From: Catenaria anguillulae PL171
Taxonomy: Eukaryota > Blastocladiomycota > Blastocladiomycetes > Blastocladiales > Catenariaceae
Assembly (NCBI GenBank): GCA_002102555.1
Contig: MCFL01000324.1
Location: 1 to 26,233 of the forward strand
Reading direction: 5' to 3'
Length of the DNA stretch: 26,233 bases
Shown here: positions 8,186 through 18,753 of the stretch, piece by piece
Position numbering within the stretch: the first letter of the stretch is position 1
Layout of the letters: each line of letters starts with the position of its first letter
Notes under the pieces: generated by a model
Seen by the model: only the letters and a program-made list of their open reading frames with translations
Told to the model about the DNA's origin: nothing
Databases searched by the model: none
Program-made: the position numbers and the translations under genes

Positions 8186-9495
8186 AGAAAGTGGTGGGCG
8201 CCCGCCGCCTTTTCTGGATACATTGGCTGTGACTTGCTTCGTCGTCCTTGATGATAGGATCTCGGGACATTCATCGCCCTGTCACGTTGCCAACGCGCCG
8301 TCGTGCCCATGGCCGGTGATTTGTGTCGTGGAGCATGCGACTCGAGCTGAAAGACGAATGCCTCTGACTCCGTATGTCGACCTTGTATGCCGCGCGAAAG
8401 GGCGGGCAGTCTCTGCATGAACAACATTTGACGACCATTCTGGGAAGGGCGAGGCCAGATCAACGCTCCTCGTCCACAAACAGAAGGATGCCTCAGTTCG
8501 TCGGTGAGGCAGCCATACTGTTGACGGTGTGCCCCGCCGATATCACAATGGCACCATCATGACCTCCGCAACATGGGCATCAACAGAGCTGGGAGCGAAC
8601 CTGGTCCATGTCGCAGCAGAGCACGAGTTGTCGTTGTTGCACCGAATCCTGCTTGCAAAGTGCACCACACGCATCCCTGTCAACAACCAAGTCGCTCACA
8701 CAGCATCGCCTGACCGTGTCGACACGGCAGAACCAATGCACCCTCGCCCCCTTCCTCGTGCCGCGCTCGTTCAGAACCATGCGCCAAAGTTCATCTTGCC
8801 CTGCGCGCTCTGGCCGTCGTGAGCCTGTGACTAGCCAACGCCGGCTGTCAGAGAATCCCGGCCAAGTGCAAATGACCGGGCAATGCCGGCTCGAACCGCC
8901 CGCTCCTGCTTGACGGGATTCTGGATATGCGTTATGCCGAGGCAACGACCAGGACGATAGGTAGAACCGCGATGCTGGGTCTGCGAGGGACTCAAACCGT
9001 GGGTTTGGATTGCGATCGGATCAATGACCGTGAGCGGCCGAGGGATCGCGGTGGAGATGCTTGGTACCCGTCAAGATGCCCTGACGCGGACTGTGTGTGT
9101 GGTATGCGGAGAGGGAAAGTCGAAGTGCTCGCTGTTGTGACGACGTTGATCGGGACTGGCGGGAACGCGATGCTAGGGGACATGATGGGCGACTTGTTGC
9201 GGCGGGAATCTGGTTGGCAGTGATCTCGTTTTCCTTCCCTTTTGCGGTTGCATTGTGCACAGCTACTCGCCATCCTGGCTTGAAAAACACTATTCTGTTC
9301 GGCCATTGTCATTCGCAGACAGACATGAGAATGGGCTAGTCACAAAGAGTCCTTTCGGCGTTCATGTAGCGCAATTCCGAGTCAGAAAACTCAATAAATA
9401 GGTTCAAGAGATCACATAAATATTGAAGGCTCCGTATTCTTCACCCTATTCCAAGCTCAAAGCACAGAACCTCCCATAAGAAAACCCGCATCCAT
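8186..9495. other. 1.3-kb stretch without a convincing gene
   Basis: This region lies between the 3' ends of ISCA2 (+) and the CEP44-like gene (-). Several ORFs of 60-120 codons exist in overlapping frames, but none has a recognisable motif, a domain-like hydrophobic pattern or consistent wobble bias. I saw no tRNA and no repeat longer than about 10 nt. It may contain untranslated tails, a non-coding RNA, or a gene too diverged or broken to see. Confidence 0.4.
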
Positions 9496-11152
9496 TTACG
9501 CCGTGGACCGCGACCGCCTCGCGAGCAGCGCCTGCGTCGTGGCCAACCGCTGGTTGATTGCCTCGCGCAGCTTTTGCGCCTCGTCCATTTGCACCTTGAG
9601 TGTGGGATCCAGGGGAAGCGTGGTAGGTGTGTCGGTTGACGCCGACCGGGCAGTGTACGGAGGCTTGAGCGGCGACGAGGATGAGTCAAGCGAGTGTGGA
9701 TATGCCGGAAGCGAGTGAGAAGGCGGCGATGTGGGCCGTTGGTGGGCAGTGACGAGGGGCGAGCGGACCGTGGGTGTGTACGAGGAGCGGTAATCGCCCG
9801 AGGGGTTGCTGATGCGAGGAGATCGTGACGACGGGAACGCTGGCGGCGACCTCGATCCTGACGCCGTGGCCGCTGCCGTCGTGGCGCCGGCAAAGTATGC
9901 CGGTGCGGCGCCCGAACCACCGCGTAACGTGGTCAAATCCTGCACCAGCCTGGCATTCTCGTTCCTCAACATCTGATTTTGCTCCATCAACCTGATCCTC
10001 TCCTCCTCGGTCCGCTTGACTTTTCCTACCACGCTGTCCTGTGCATTCTCCAGCTTGTCCAACCTTGCCTGCATCCCGCGTAACGTTGCATCCAACCGCG
10101 CCAGCGACGTTGTCACATTGGCAAGCACTTTAGCTAGCTCAAGGTCCGTGGCCGATGGTGTTGAATGTCTGCCAACGCCAGCGCCAACAGCAGCAACGGA
10201 ATGTGGGCGAGCGAACAAGGGAACAGACGACGGCGGCAGCCGCCACTCGTGCGCGGGCTCGGCAGCGAGCGCAGCGGCATTTTCGTCGTGATGATCGTGG
10301 TCAGAGTCTGGACTGATTGCGCCGCCGGCGCCGGACATGATGGATGCGGACGAGTGTGGGCGGCGAGGAGGGCTCGATGGGGCAGGGGCCGACGAAGGTG
10401 AGGCGGGAACGGGGACAGTGAATGAAATATCGCGCAGGTTGAATTGGCTGTTGAATGCCGCAGAAGTGGCGGCAGCGGAAGCAATGTTTTGAGAAGTGGC
10501 CTGTGGTGGCGGTGTGTGCGGTCGCGCAGTCGTCGCCGCAGAAGCTGATCCTGCCCCTGGCGGTGACGGTGTGGGTGCGGTAACCTGGGATTGAAGCTGC
10601 GACTGTGGTCGTTTCACAGCGGGTGGGACTGCCCCGGCCCGCTTGCGGCGCCTCTCCATGTCGTCAATTCGTGCCCTGACAAGGCCGAAAAGGTCAAGCA
10701 AGAACAGGATTTTTCGGGCAGCAAAGCCATAGTTGAAGAACTGGTCGCGGGTAAAGGCCGGCTTGTACGCAAACTCGTCCCTGAGCAGCCGATACACTGT
10801 TTCCATGAATCGCTTGTCTCGCTTGGCACGCAGGTCGTACCCGCGGGCGACAATGTCGGCCGTGAATTCCGGGAATGCATCGAGGAGGACAAAGTGGATG
10901 AGCTGCAGGTACACGGCGGGAATTCCTGAGCAGAGTCTATGAAGTTTGACGGGGTACGCAAGCGTTATTACGTGTATGGCGTGTGCGCTCAGGCGAATAT
11001 GCGGCCGTGGGAACATGTAGCCAAGAAACTGGCCAAGCGCACTCTTGAGGCTCGACATGGCCTTTGAACTTGATGGTCCGCAGCTCGGCGTACAGCCGAA
11101 GCAGCAGGTTCTTGAGGTCGCCAGTACTCGCCTGCATGGTAGTAGCAGTCAT
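9496..11152 (-). CDS. CEP44: CEP44-like centriolar protein (2 exons, splice site uncertain)
   Basis: CEP44 is a centriole-wall protein needed for centriole-to-centrosome conversion in animals. Exon 1 starts at 11152 (MTATTMQ) or 11137 and carries the family start STGDLKNLLLRLYAELRTI, matching human TGDLKRSLRNLEQVLRLL. The main exon has RFMETVYRLLRDEFAYKP, TRDQFFNYGFAARKILFLLDL, matching human RFIDAVYKLLRDQFNYKP and the following block. The middle is Ser/Pro/Ala-rich and probably disordered. A coiled coil (about 70 residues from ELAKVLANVTTSLARLDATL) and a final helix (MDEAQKLREAINQRLATTQ) follow. A phase-consistent model is exons 10972-11152 and 9496-10925 with a 46-nt intron (GTAATA donor, TCAG acceptor), giving 536 residues. 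It leaves about 20 residues more than human CEP44 near the junction, so another splice pattern is possible. Confidence 0.8.
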
Positions 11153-11190
11153 GGAGATGGTATTGCCTTGGGTTGCGAGCAAGTTATCAT
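11149..11190 (-). other. Short upstream ORF overlapping the CEP44 start
   Basis: An ATG at 11190 opens a 13-codon frame whose TGA overlaps the first in-frame CEP44 ATG in the 4-nt arrangement ATGA. If it lies in the mRNA leader, it could limit initiation at 11152 or favour reinitiation at the ATG at 11137. Whether it is transcribed is unknown. Confidence 0.3.
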
Positions 11191-11487
11191 GGCTTTGACT
11201 ATTGCATATAGTGTGCCAAAGTGTTCCACTTCCTTGATCGCCGTCCTTTGGCCTTCCTCCGGTTAGACTCGAGAGTGATGGATCCCCGATCGTCCTCGGT
11301 CAAGTCGGGGAACTATTGATTCGGCCCATGACCATCATGGCGAGGAATTTCCACCGGCGTCAAGGGCTCGGACCCCATCGTATGCATGCTATAACACTGC
11401 GCATTTGTCCGAAAGACACCTCTACCTCCTTTCCGACCCAGTACCACCAACGCATCTCCGATCGATTGTCTTGCCCATCATGATTGC

Positions 11488-11803
11488 ATGCGAAGCACCC
11501 GTGTCTCGCCTGACGACGACTCCCAATCGGCAGAAGCCGAATCAGTCCCGCAGCTGCCGCCTCCCTTGCCCGCCAACCCGTGCCCAGTCGTTCAAGTCGT
11601 TGAACCGATTCTCACCACCTGGGGTGTTGTTTAACAGCTCCAACATTGCGCGCATCTTCCGCTCCATGTTCGAGTTTTTCCCTCACGTCAGACTCAACAC
11701 GGATGCCCGTCTCGGAGACTTCAACATTTTCAATATGCTCGTCTCCATGGACACTCGCAAGGGCTCGGACAAGAGGGTTTGGTGTGCTAGATTACTCCGA
11801 TGA
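11488..11803 (+). pseudogene. Unrecognised coding remnant with one apparent frame change
   Basis: Two protein-like stretches lie in adjacent frames. An ATG at 11488 opens a 48-codon frame with an acidic then proline-rich N-terminus and PVVQVVEPILTTWG, ending at a TAA at 11632. From about 11620 the next frame reads VLFNSSNIARIFRSMFEFF and DARLGDFNIFNMLVSMDTRKG up to about 11780, with clear hydrophobic patterning and C-rich wobble positions. The switch sits near a run of four G at about 11620-11624. Downstream, coding character fades, and the frame stops at 11803. I do not recognise the family. It could be a broken gene, a gene with a sequence error, or the 5' part of a spliced gene whose later exons I cannot see before the HAM1-like gene ends at 12186. 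Confidence 0.4.
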
Positions 11804-12185
11804 GTGGCTCGCAACCAGTGCCACCGGAAGAGCCGGCGTTGAGTGCCCAGGTTGCAATAACCGGCCAACATGGCTGATTGCCGGTTCAGCAACTTGTTCG
11901 CGGATGTTTGCCGTTGTACACCACCGTTCACCAGGCACTGATAGCTACAAAAAAACCAATCTTCTCCTGAGCCTGTAATCTGCAATCGGCGGAGCTGAGA
12001 GGATGAGAGCATATGCTGCATTTAAATCAATGGACGCACGAGGTGGAATGGTATACACGACTGACATAATGGAACGGTCACAACAGCGAAAAGCACGTGA
12101 AGGACAAGGTAAGGACAATAGTACCCAAAAGAGCTCCATCAAAGACATGAATCAATTGCCAGAGACATCAAGAGCTTGAACATGG
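11804..12185. other. Spacer before the HAM1-like gene 3' end
   Basis: No convincing gene is seen. A short frame continuing to about 11978 contains a Cys pair (ECPGCNNRPTW), but it is in a different frame from the stronger remnant on its left and may be chance. Confidence 0.3.
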
Positions 12186-14625
12186 TTATTCTTCACGTCC
12201 AGCACCCAGCGTGCCCCCCGCCAACGACGACGCAATCCCGCCCATGCTCGCCACACTGGCTGCCGTTGACACTTTGCTCGACACACTCTTGCCCGTGGCC
12301 ACGGCCTGTTCGACGGCACGATCCAACGACTCAATGGCCGTCGTGAGTGCATTGTTGAGCGCATTCTCCAAGCGCGTCGTGACAACGCGCCGCACAACGG
12401 GCGACAAGATCGAGTACATCCAATTGTGCCGCGACTTGCGAATGTTGAGTGCCAACTCGTGCACCTTGCTCTCGACGCGGGCCACGCGCAGCAGCTTGCT
12501 CGGATCCGTCGATGGCACGAGCAGCATGTCAATATCGAGCCCACGTCCAGGTGCGGCCACGTCGGCGATTCCCACATCGGCAAACGAAACGAGCCCACCC
12601 TTGGAGTAGTAGTAAAACACGAGGTCGGGCGCAGAGAATTGCACGTTGCGCAGCTTGAGTTCGATTTGGCTTACGGCCGTGCCCGCATCTGTCGCCAAGT
12701 GCGTCTCGGTGACGATGGTCAGATCCTTGGGCAAGATGCTCGCGTGCAAGCTGAGATTGTCGAGGATCACGTCCACGTCGTCGGTTGACACGTCAATGCG
12801 GGCAACGGGCAACACGGCGAGCTGCTGGACCAGAGCAGGCACAATGCGGCGCAAGTCCTCAACCAACTCGGGCTTGAACTTGGTCTCGCCCGTTTGCTCG
12901 TCGATAAACATGGCTTGCATGAGACCCGTGAGCGACGACGACACGTCTTGCAAGGTTGAGTCGGACCGCAGTGACGCAACAAAGCGCTGCGATTCTTGAG
13001 CGAGCTGCGAAAGGGCATCACGAAGCTGGGCCAAATCTTGTTGCACTGTTTCGTCGGCACTCGTATCCTTGGTCACGTCACCCCGCGCCTTTGCTTGTGA
13101 CTCGGTCGACGTGAACTGTTGGCGTGCTTCCTCGGCGGCCGATGCGACTTCCTTGCCACCCTCGACAGCGTACTGGCGGGCCTCCTCGGGCACTTGCTCG
13201 GGCAAATCGGCTTGCTTGGCTTGATCCACGGCCTGTCCCGCCGTGTCGCGCACCGTGTTGGCCGCGGCCTTGCCAGCCTGCACAACCTGCTGGGCATACT
13301 GCTGCGTGGTGGCCTTGGCCTGCTCAATCTTGTCGTCCGACACGCCCACGCCCTTGAACAAGGCAAGCGCCTGCGAATACACGTCCTTGGCCAGCACCTC
13401 GTTGGTCGGATCGTTGATCAAGTCGTGCGTCTTGTCCAAGAGTGCATCCACGGTGGGTTTTTGGTCTTGCACGGCACGAATCACGCCATCCACAGCGCGT
13501 TGCAGCGGTTCCAAATCGCCACCAAAGTTTTCGACAAGCTGCACGGCATTCGACGCCGCAATCTCGGCATGCTTGCGCACCTCTTGGTCGTCGGAAATGG
13601 TGACGAGCGACGCCAGTCCCGCACCCGGCTGATCGCCCAGCGTCTGCACCGTGTGGTCGCGAACCGACTTGAACAGCTCAAGCACATCGTTGACGCTCTG
13701 CTGCCACGCGGGATGTTCCTTGAGACGCTTGGCAATGTCTTTGAACCCGGAACGCATGCGGTCCATGATCTCGTCCTGCTGCTGCTTTGCCTCGCCCGCT
13801 TCTTTGCTGGACACGTCTTGCGCCTTGCCCGCGTCCGAAGCCATGCCCGAGGCCGCAGCGTACTTGTGAATCACGGCCAGCGACGCGTTTTGGAGCCAGT
13901 CCGAGACCAGCGCGGCAATGTCTTGGAGCAGTTGGCGGTATTCCGCGGCAGACACGAGCATGCGCGTCACTTCGAACATACGGCGCATGACGAGCGGGGC
14001 AGTCGATTCGAGTTTGGCGCGGTCGTCCCCAAAGGTTTCGGCAATGTCTTGGTTGATTTGAGCCGACTCTGTTGATGCACAAGTGTATCAGAATGCGGAA
14101 TCCGTCCGGGTCTCAGGTGGACGAAGTAAACGTACCAGCAAGCTTTTGCGCCGCAATCGCGCCATGCATCAACATCTGCTGTACCTCGTCATGCTTGACC
14201 TTTTCGTCCAACAGCTTCTGTGTGCTCTCGAGCAAGTTTTCCGTCTCTGCCACGACCGCGCGTCCCGTCGACGAAAGCGCTTGATCCTTGACCGTCTCCA
14301 AGATGTCCGAAGTGCGCGCCGCCTCGAGCGCACTCGTGAGCGTGTCCGTCGGAGGCAACGCGCCGCTGCCGAGCCCGCTCGTGATCGTGTCCTTTGCCCA
14401 CTTTTGCAGCTGTGCCGGGTCCGTGGTCGAAGGGAGTGAGCTGGCGGCCGAGGATGCCGCTGCCGAGAGGCCCGGCGCAGACACGCCTTCCGAGCCAATG
14501 GTGACGGCAGTCGGGCCGGCGCGACCGGGCGTCATTGCATCGGCCGCGGAGCGGAGCGTGAGAGAAATGTCGGTGCCCGATTCCGAGCCGGGCTTGTGGT
14601 ACGAGGATTTGGTCGGGGCAGACAT
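12186..14625 (-). CDS. HAM1-like fungal protein with BPI-type C-terminal domain (2 exons)
   Basis: Exons are 14136-14625 and 12186-14068, with a 67-nt intron (GTACGT donor, AACAG acceptor, phase 1), giving 790 residues. The N-terminal 160 residues are Ser/Thr/Ala-rich, then helical (ESTQKLLDEKVKHDEVQQML). A long helical region follows (MRRMFEVTRMLVSAAEYRQLLQDIAALVSDW and on), and a middle Ala/Gln-rich stretch (AAANTVRDTAGQAVDQAKQA) resembles LEA-type amphipathic helices. The C-terminal third (ARIDVSTDDVDVILDNLSL, DLTIVTETHL, LVFYYYSKGG, RVESKVHELALNIRKSRHNW, RRVVTTRLENALNNAL) fits the fungal HAM1-like N- and C-terminal domains, which are related to BPI/LBP-type lipid-binding folds. Its cellular role is not established; lipid binding or transfer is inference from the fold. 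No transmembrane segment is visible. The family assignment is from memory and is fairly secure at the C-terminus. Confidence 0.8.
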
Positions 14626-15283
14626 GATAGCGTGAGTGATTTAGGTGTGCTTGGTCCACAGCGATCAAAGGTTGAGAGCAAGTCCGAGTCGCAATTCGGA
14701 GGCACAGTCCAGAGGCGGCGGCAGCGGGGTTATTCCCCTGCTTATGAAGCTGAAGCAATGCATTGTGTGACGTCCAAAGTGAGTGTCTCGGTCTCAGATT
14801 CATTCGGCGGTGCGATTCAAAGTGAGTCTCTTCCAGTGGGTTTGTGATCACTCTCAGTCGCAAACTGAGACCAACCATCAATTTCTTCAAACTCACCGCA
14901 TCAAGTACTTACGCTCAAGAGTTATGAAAGTGCATTCCCAGATTCAAAGGCCGAGAACAACAAGTCGATATTCTTGTTCATTACATTTCACGATTAGGGC
15001 TGGGGTGTGACAAAAAATGACAAGGTCACAGGGGAAAGGCCACCTAACAGGTCGGTCGAGGCGAGACAAAAATTCAAAAAAAAAACAAAAAAAAAACAAT
15101 GAAAATACAAAGGAAAAACCAAAGAAAAGACGAGGAATACAGGACAAGATACACAAAGCAAACAAACACATGCGCAGCAGTGGGCACTTACTCGACAACG
15201 AAAGCTTGAAGGCGAAGTGGGAACAACGCAAAACAACTTTGTGGCAGCTGGACGCCAACCAACAACGGCAATCAAACGCAAAC
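14626..15283. other. Intergenic region with an A-rich tract
   Basis: This lies between the start of the HAM1-like gene and the stop of glycogen synthase, both on the minus strand, so it holds the HAM1-like promoter and the glycogen synthase 3' end. An A-rich tract with two runs of 8-9 A lies at about 15067-15098 (T-rich on the transcribed strand), consistent with a 3'-end processing region. No gene is seen. Confidence 0.4.
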
Positions 15284-17695
15284 TTACTCCTCGTCATCCT
15301 CGTCATGTGCCAACCCCAACTGCTCCAACTTCTCCAACACATGCTCGGGCGCCTCCTCATCCGCCATCAAATGCGGAGCGGCATGCCTGGTGCGCGGCGA
15401 CCCGGGCTCCGACAATGGGCGACTCACGCGCGGCTGCTCTCCGGGAGTGCGCGGCAACGACTCGACGGGACTGTCGCCAAATGCCGACCCGTGCGCACTG
15501 GACCGGCCCTGGCGATACTGCTCAAACGCGTCTGGGTACTGGCGCTTGAGCGCCAAATGGCGTGCCTTGACGTACTCGAGCCCCAGCCGCTTCCAGTCGA
15601 GAATGTCGGCGAGCCGCTCGGTGCGGTTGCGCAAGTTGATGCGCTGGCGGCGCGTCTTGAGCGTAAACGACAACATCTTTTCCGTCAAATGATCCACACT
15701 CTCGTCGACCGACTTGAGCCTGCGGTCCACAATGTAAATGCCGTAATCGTCGGGCGTCTCGATAATCTCCTCCATGTAGCACCCGAACCCAGACAAGTTG
15801 GTGGTGATGCTCGGCACGCCCATGACGGTGCACTCTGCGGGCGTGTACCCCCAGGGCTCGTAGTAGGACGGGAACACGCCCAAGTGGCACCCGCGCACAA
15901 ACTCTTCATAGTCCAAGCCAAACAAGGGGTTGTTGGCGTTGAGAAACTCGGGATGGTAAACGACCTTGACGCGGTCGTGCGTCGAGTTGAACAAGTGCAA
16001 GCGGCGCAGCGAGTTGAGCACCGGGTCGTTTGCGTCGTCGGCCATGTTGTGCGTGACCACGGGCGGCAGCGACTCGCGCTTCATGGCGTACACGCGGCGC
16101 TTGAGCGTGACGAGCTCCTCGGACGTGAGCAGCCCGTTGATGCCCTGCGACGGGTCGGGCGTTTCGCCCCTTGCGGCTGCCTCAAACAACCGCTTGCCCA
16201 CTTGCTTTTGGATCGAGTCGACCGTGTCCCTGAGCGACTTGATCACGGCATGGCCCTTGAGTGTTTCCACCGTGAACGAGTGCGTGGCGGCGGGCATGAT
16301 GACAAAGGCCACCACGGTAGTCTTTGATCCAATCGACTTGAGGCGATGGTTGAGGCGTGCAAGACTTTCAAGGTACATGTCAACGCCCTTGTTGCGGAAC
16401 TCGAACCGGCCCGCCGTGAAAAAGTAGAGCACATTGTCAAAGTCAATATCCTGCAAGTGGCCGTAAAAGTGTCCGCGCACAAAATCATGAATCTTTTCCT
16501 TGGCCATAGCATGCAAGTTTTGGAACTCGTGGACGGCGGCAAACTTGACCACGTTGAGACCGTTGGGCACCACGCCATCGGGCTTGCGCTTGAGCAGGTA
16601 CTCTGCCTCGTAGGCCGTAATGTGCGAGACGGTGGTGAATACGAGCGCCGAGTGCGCAGCAGCACGCTCAATGCAGTACCGATGGTAGATGCCCCGGCGG
16701 CCAGATTCTGCATCCACGTCAAAGTTGCGCAGGTTGTTGTAAAAGTCAACCGATCCGGCACACAGATAGCGGCCGAGCAGAGTGGCGTGCGTCGTGAAGA
16801 TGGTGGTAATGTCAAAGTTGCGGCGGCGAATCAGCGGCAGGGCAACACCGGCTTGCCATTCGTGGAAGTGGGCGACAATGGCATGTTGGGTTTCGCGGTG
16901 GACAAACTGTCAGGCAAACGCAAAGAGTCAAGTTGCGAGGTCAGTGATAAGATTTTATTTGTGTGTTTGTGCCTGGAATGTTGAGAGGGATGGTGGTGGT
17001 GTTGCGATCCAAACGTTCGGAGAGCGCGACTGTGGCGGCGGCGGCAGATTGCAACGCTCGTGCTTGAAGACGCAACCGCGTGCGAATTTTAAGGTTGGGA
17101 CCCACACACCACTCGTATCCGTATCAGCAGCAGGATGGCAAGCAAATGATGAGACGCACCTCGCCCAGCAACCAACTCACCAAATACCCCAACAAAATCG
17201 CATCGTTCGTCTCGGTATCGTTTGGCGGGCTCGGCACCGCATGGTTGGAGGCCATATCGCCGCGCCATTCGGGCAGTCGATGTGCGGCGCTGCCCAAGTC
17301 AAACAAGAGCACCCATGGGGCGCCGTCAATCAACCACCGGCCAAACTTCCACCGGATGCCTTGCTGGCCCATGGCGTGCAAGGCGTCGCGCAGGTCGTGC
17401 GAAACGAGTTCCGGGTCGGCCGATTCGACTTCCATGGGCGCCGACTTGTAGTTGAGCGGGCCCATGAGAATGTACCGGTTGCCATATTCGGCCACCGTGA
17501 CGGGGGCCTTGGTGCGGATCACCGTGTAGATGCCGCCAACTGGAAATGACAGAAATGAGTTTCGTGGGTGAGTGATCTGCGAGTGAACGGAGAGGCTGCA
17601 AATTCCAATTGCCAACAAAAGGGGACAGACAGACCTTTGTTGGCAACTTCCCAGGCACACTCAAAGAGCCAGGGACGAGATACGGAGCGGGGCAT
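15284..17695 (-). CDS. GYS: Glycogen synthase, GT3 family (3 exons)
   Basis: It extends alpha-1,4 glucan from UDP-glucose in the cytosol. Exons are 17635-17695, 17160-17539 and 15284-16906; introns are 95 nt and 253 nt. The product is 687 residues, near the usual 700. Exon 1 encodes [20 protein letters not shown] and intron 1 falls just before the UDP-glucose loop [12 protein letters not shown]. Other landmarks are [59 protein letters not shown], and the catalytic E-x7-E (Glu497 and Glu505 in [15 protein letters not shown]). The arginine cluster [10 protein letters not shown] (566-575) that mediates glucose-6-phosphate activation in animal and yeast enzymes is present. The C-terminal tail has [15 protein letters not shown], resembling the inhibitory phosphosite region (site 3 in mammals), and ends with an acidic DEDDEE. 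So both allosteric and phosphorylation control are likely conserved. Confidence 0.96.
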
Positions 17696-18753
17696 GGTTA
17701 CGAAATGGTTTGAAGTGTTTTTGTCGAAATTGAAGTATTGAGTCTTGTTGGTCGCGGTTTCGACGTGCGGGCGTGTGGACCAGGACAGAACGAGAGCAGG
17801 GCGGGATGCGGGAGAGGTTTGGGTAGGACGGCGTAGTTGACAGGCAAAGTACTAGTTGTGCATGAACAAGTGCGGTACTGGGTATAGCAAGTGAGAATAC
17901 GGTGCGAGACAGCGGAGCGCAAATCGGTGCGAGCCCCAGCGGAGAGGGGACGGCGTCAGCTAAATACGCAAGTATACCTTTGGATCGACGCAGCGCGGGC
18001 ACGGGCACGGGTGTACTTTGCAAACGATACGGTGAAGATAAGTAAGACTTCGTGATTGCTGAGGGAGACAATGATGAAAAAGGCTTTGGGTTCCTTTGGC
18101 TGACAAGGAAAGACTGATCTGTCCAGAGTTTGGTGTCGCGAATAAAGTGGGATCGTCGCGTCGACAGAAAGTTTGCAGCAGATTGTCGTGTAATCGAAAA
18201 ATCTGGCTCGCGCGTTAATTGCTTGCCTGACTGAGGCAACAGTCCGCTACCTTGCCCAGCTTGAACCGTGGGACCACCGTCGCTTGGGTACTCTCCTGTG
18301 CGATCTAAGTATTCCCATGTTTGTGCCTGGCCGGCGTAACCAGCTGTCAGCTGTAAGAATGCGTCCAGCAGCAAGCCGCCCAGCAACAGATCGAGGTGGT
18401 GAGACATGAACCCATCTCCCTCGTCATCCGATTGTAAGTATGCTCCGGCTGCTCCAGCTCAGCTCTGCATCCCCAACCACGAGCAGCATTTGTTAGATTA
18501 CACATGCACATGTTTAACAAATGCATGTGGCGGCCCTCGCAATTGAAAACAACAGATGAGCGACGCCACACATGTGCATGCCGCCACCACCGCCCATTAA
18601 GAGTCAATGTATGCGGACATGACGGTGGAAGAAGTAATTCATTATCATATCTCTTCAAGGTAAAAGAATATTGCAACTACACATCGAGTTGACTTGAAAA
18701 TCAATACGGATATGGAACGACCTGCTCCACCAAGTCCTGAGCATCCACAAGCA
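17696..18753. other. 1-kb upstream region of glycogen synthase
   Basis: This spans from the glycogen synthase ATG to the stop of the malonyl transacylase gene, both on the minus strand. It should hold the glycogen synthase promoter and leader. A 248-codon open frame (17661-18407, minus) crosses it and overlaps the glycogen synthase start; its Ser/Pro/Arg-rich translation shows no domain and I do not call it a gene. Confidence 0.4.

Noticed and set aside
8985-9015. tRNA-like T-arm motif on the minus strand (GGTTTGAGTCC)
   Set aside because: The stem bases do not pair, and no matching acceptor, D-arm or anticodon arm is found next to it.
13119-14075. 318-codon plus-strand open frame opposite the HAM1-like gene
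   Set aside because: Antisense shadow of a well-supported gene in GC-rich sequence; the translation is His/Arg/Leu-rich without a motif.
14790-14872. 8-nt inverted repeat (GGTCTCAG ... CTGAGACC)
   Set aside because: The arms are short and about 67 nt apart; this is expected by chance at this scale and the flanks do not extend the pairing.
15060-15110. A-rich tract considered as the tail of a retrotransposed copy
   Set aside because: No coding or SINE-like body and no target-site duplication were found next to it; it fits the 3' region of glycogen synthase.
15017-16327. 436-codon plus-strand open frame opposite glycogen synthase
   Set aside because: The opposite strand encodes conserved glycogen synthase; this frame shows only the reverse-complement composition.
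17661-18407. 248-codon minus-strand open frame upstream of glycogen synthase
   Set aside because: It overlaps the glycogen synthase start in another frame and its Ser/Pro/Arg-rich translation has no domain; it is more likely leader and promoter sequence that lacks stops by chance in GC-rich DNA.
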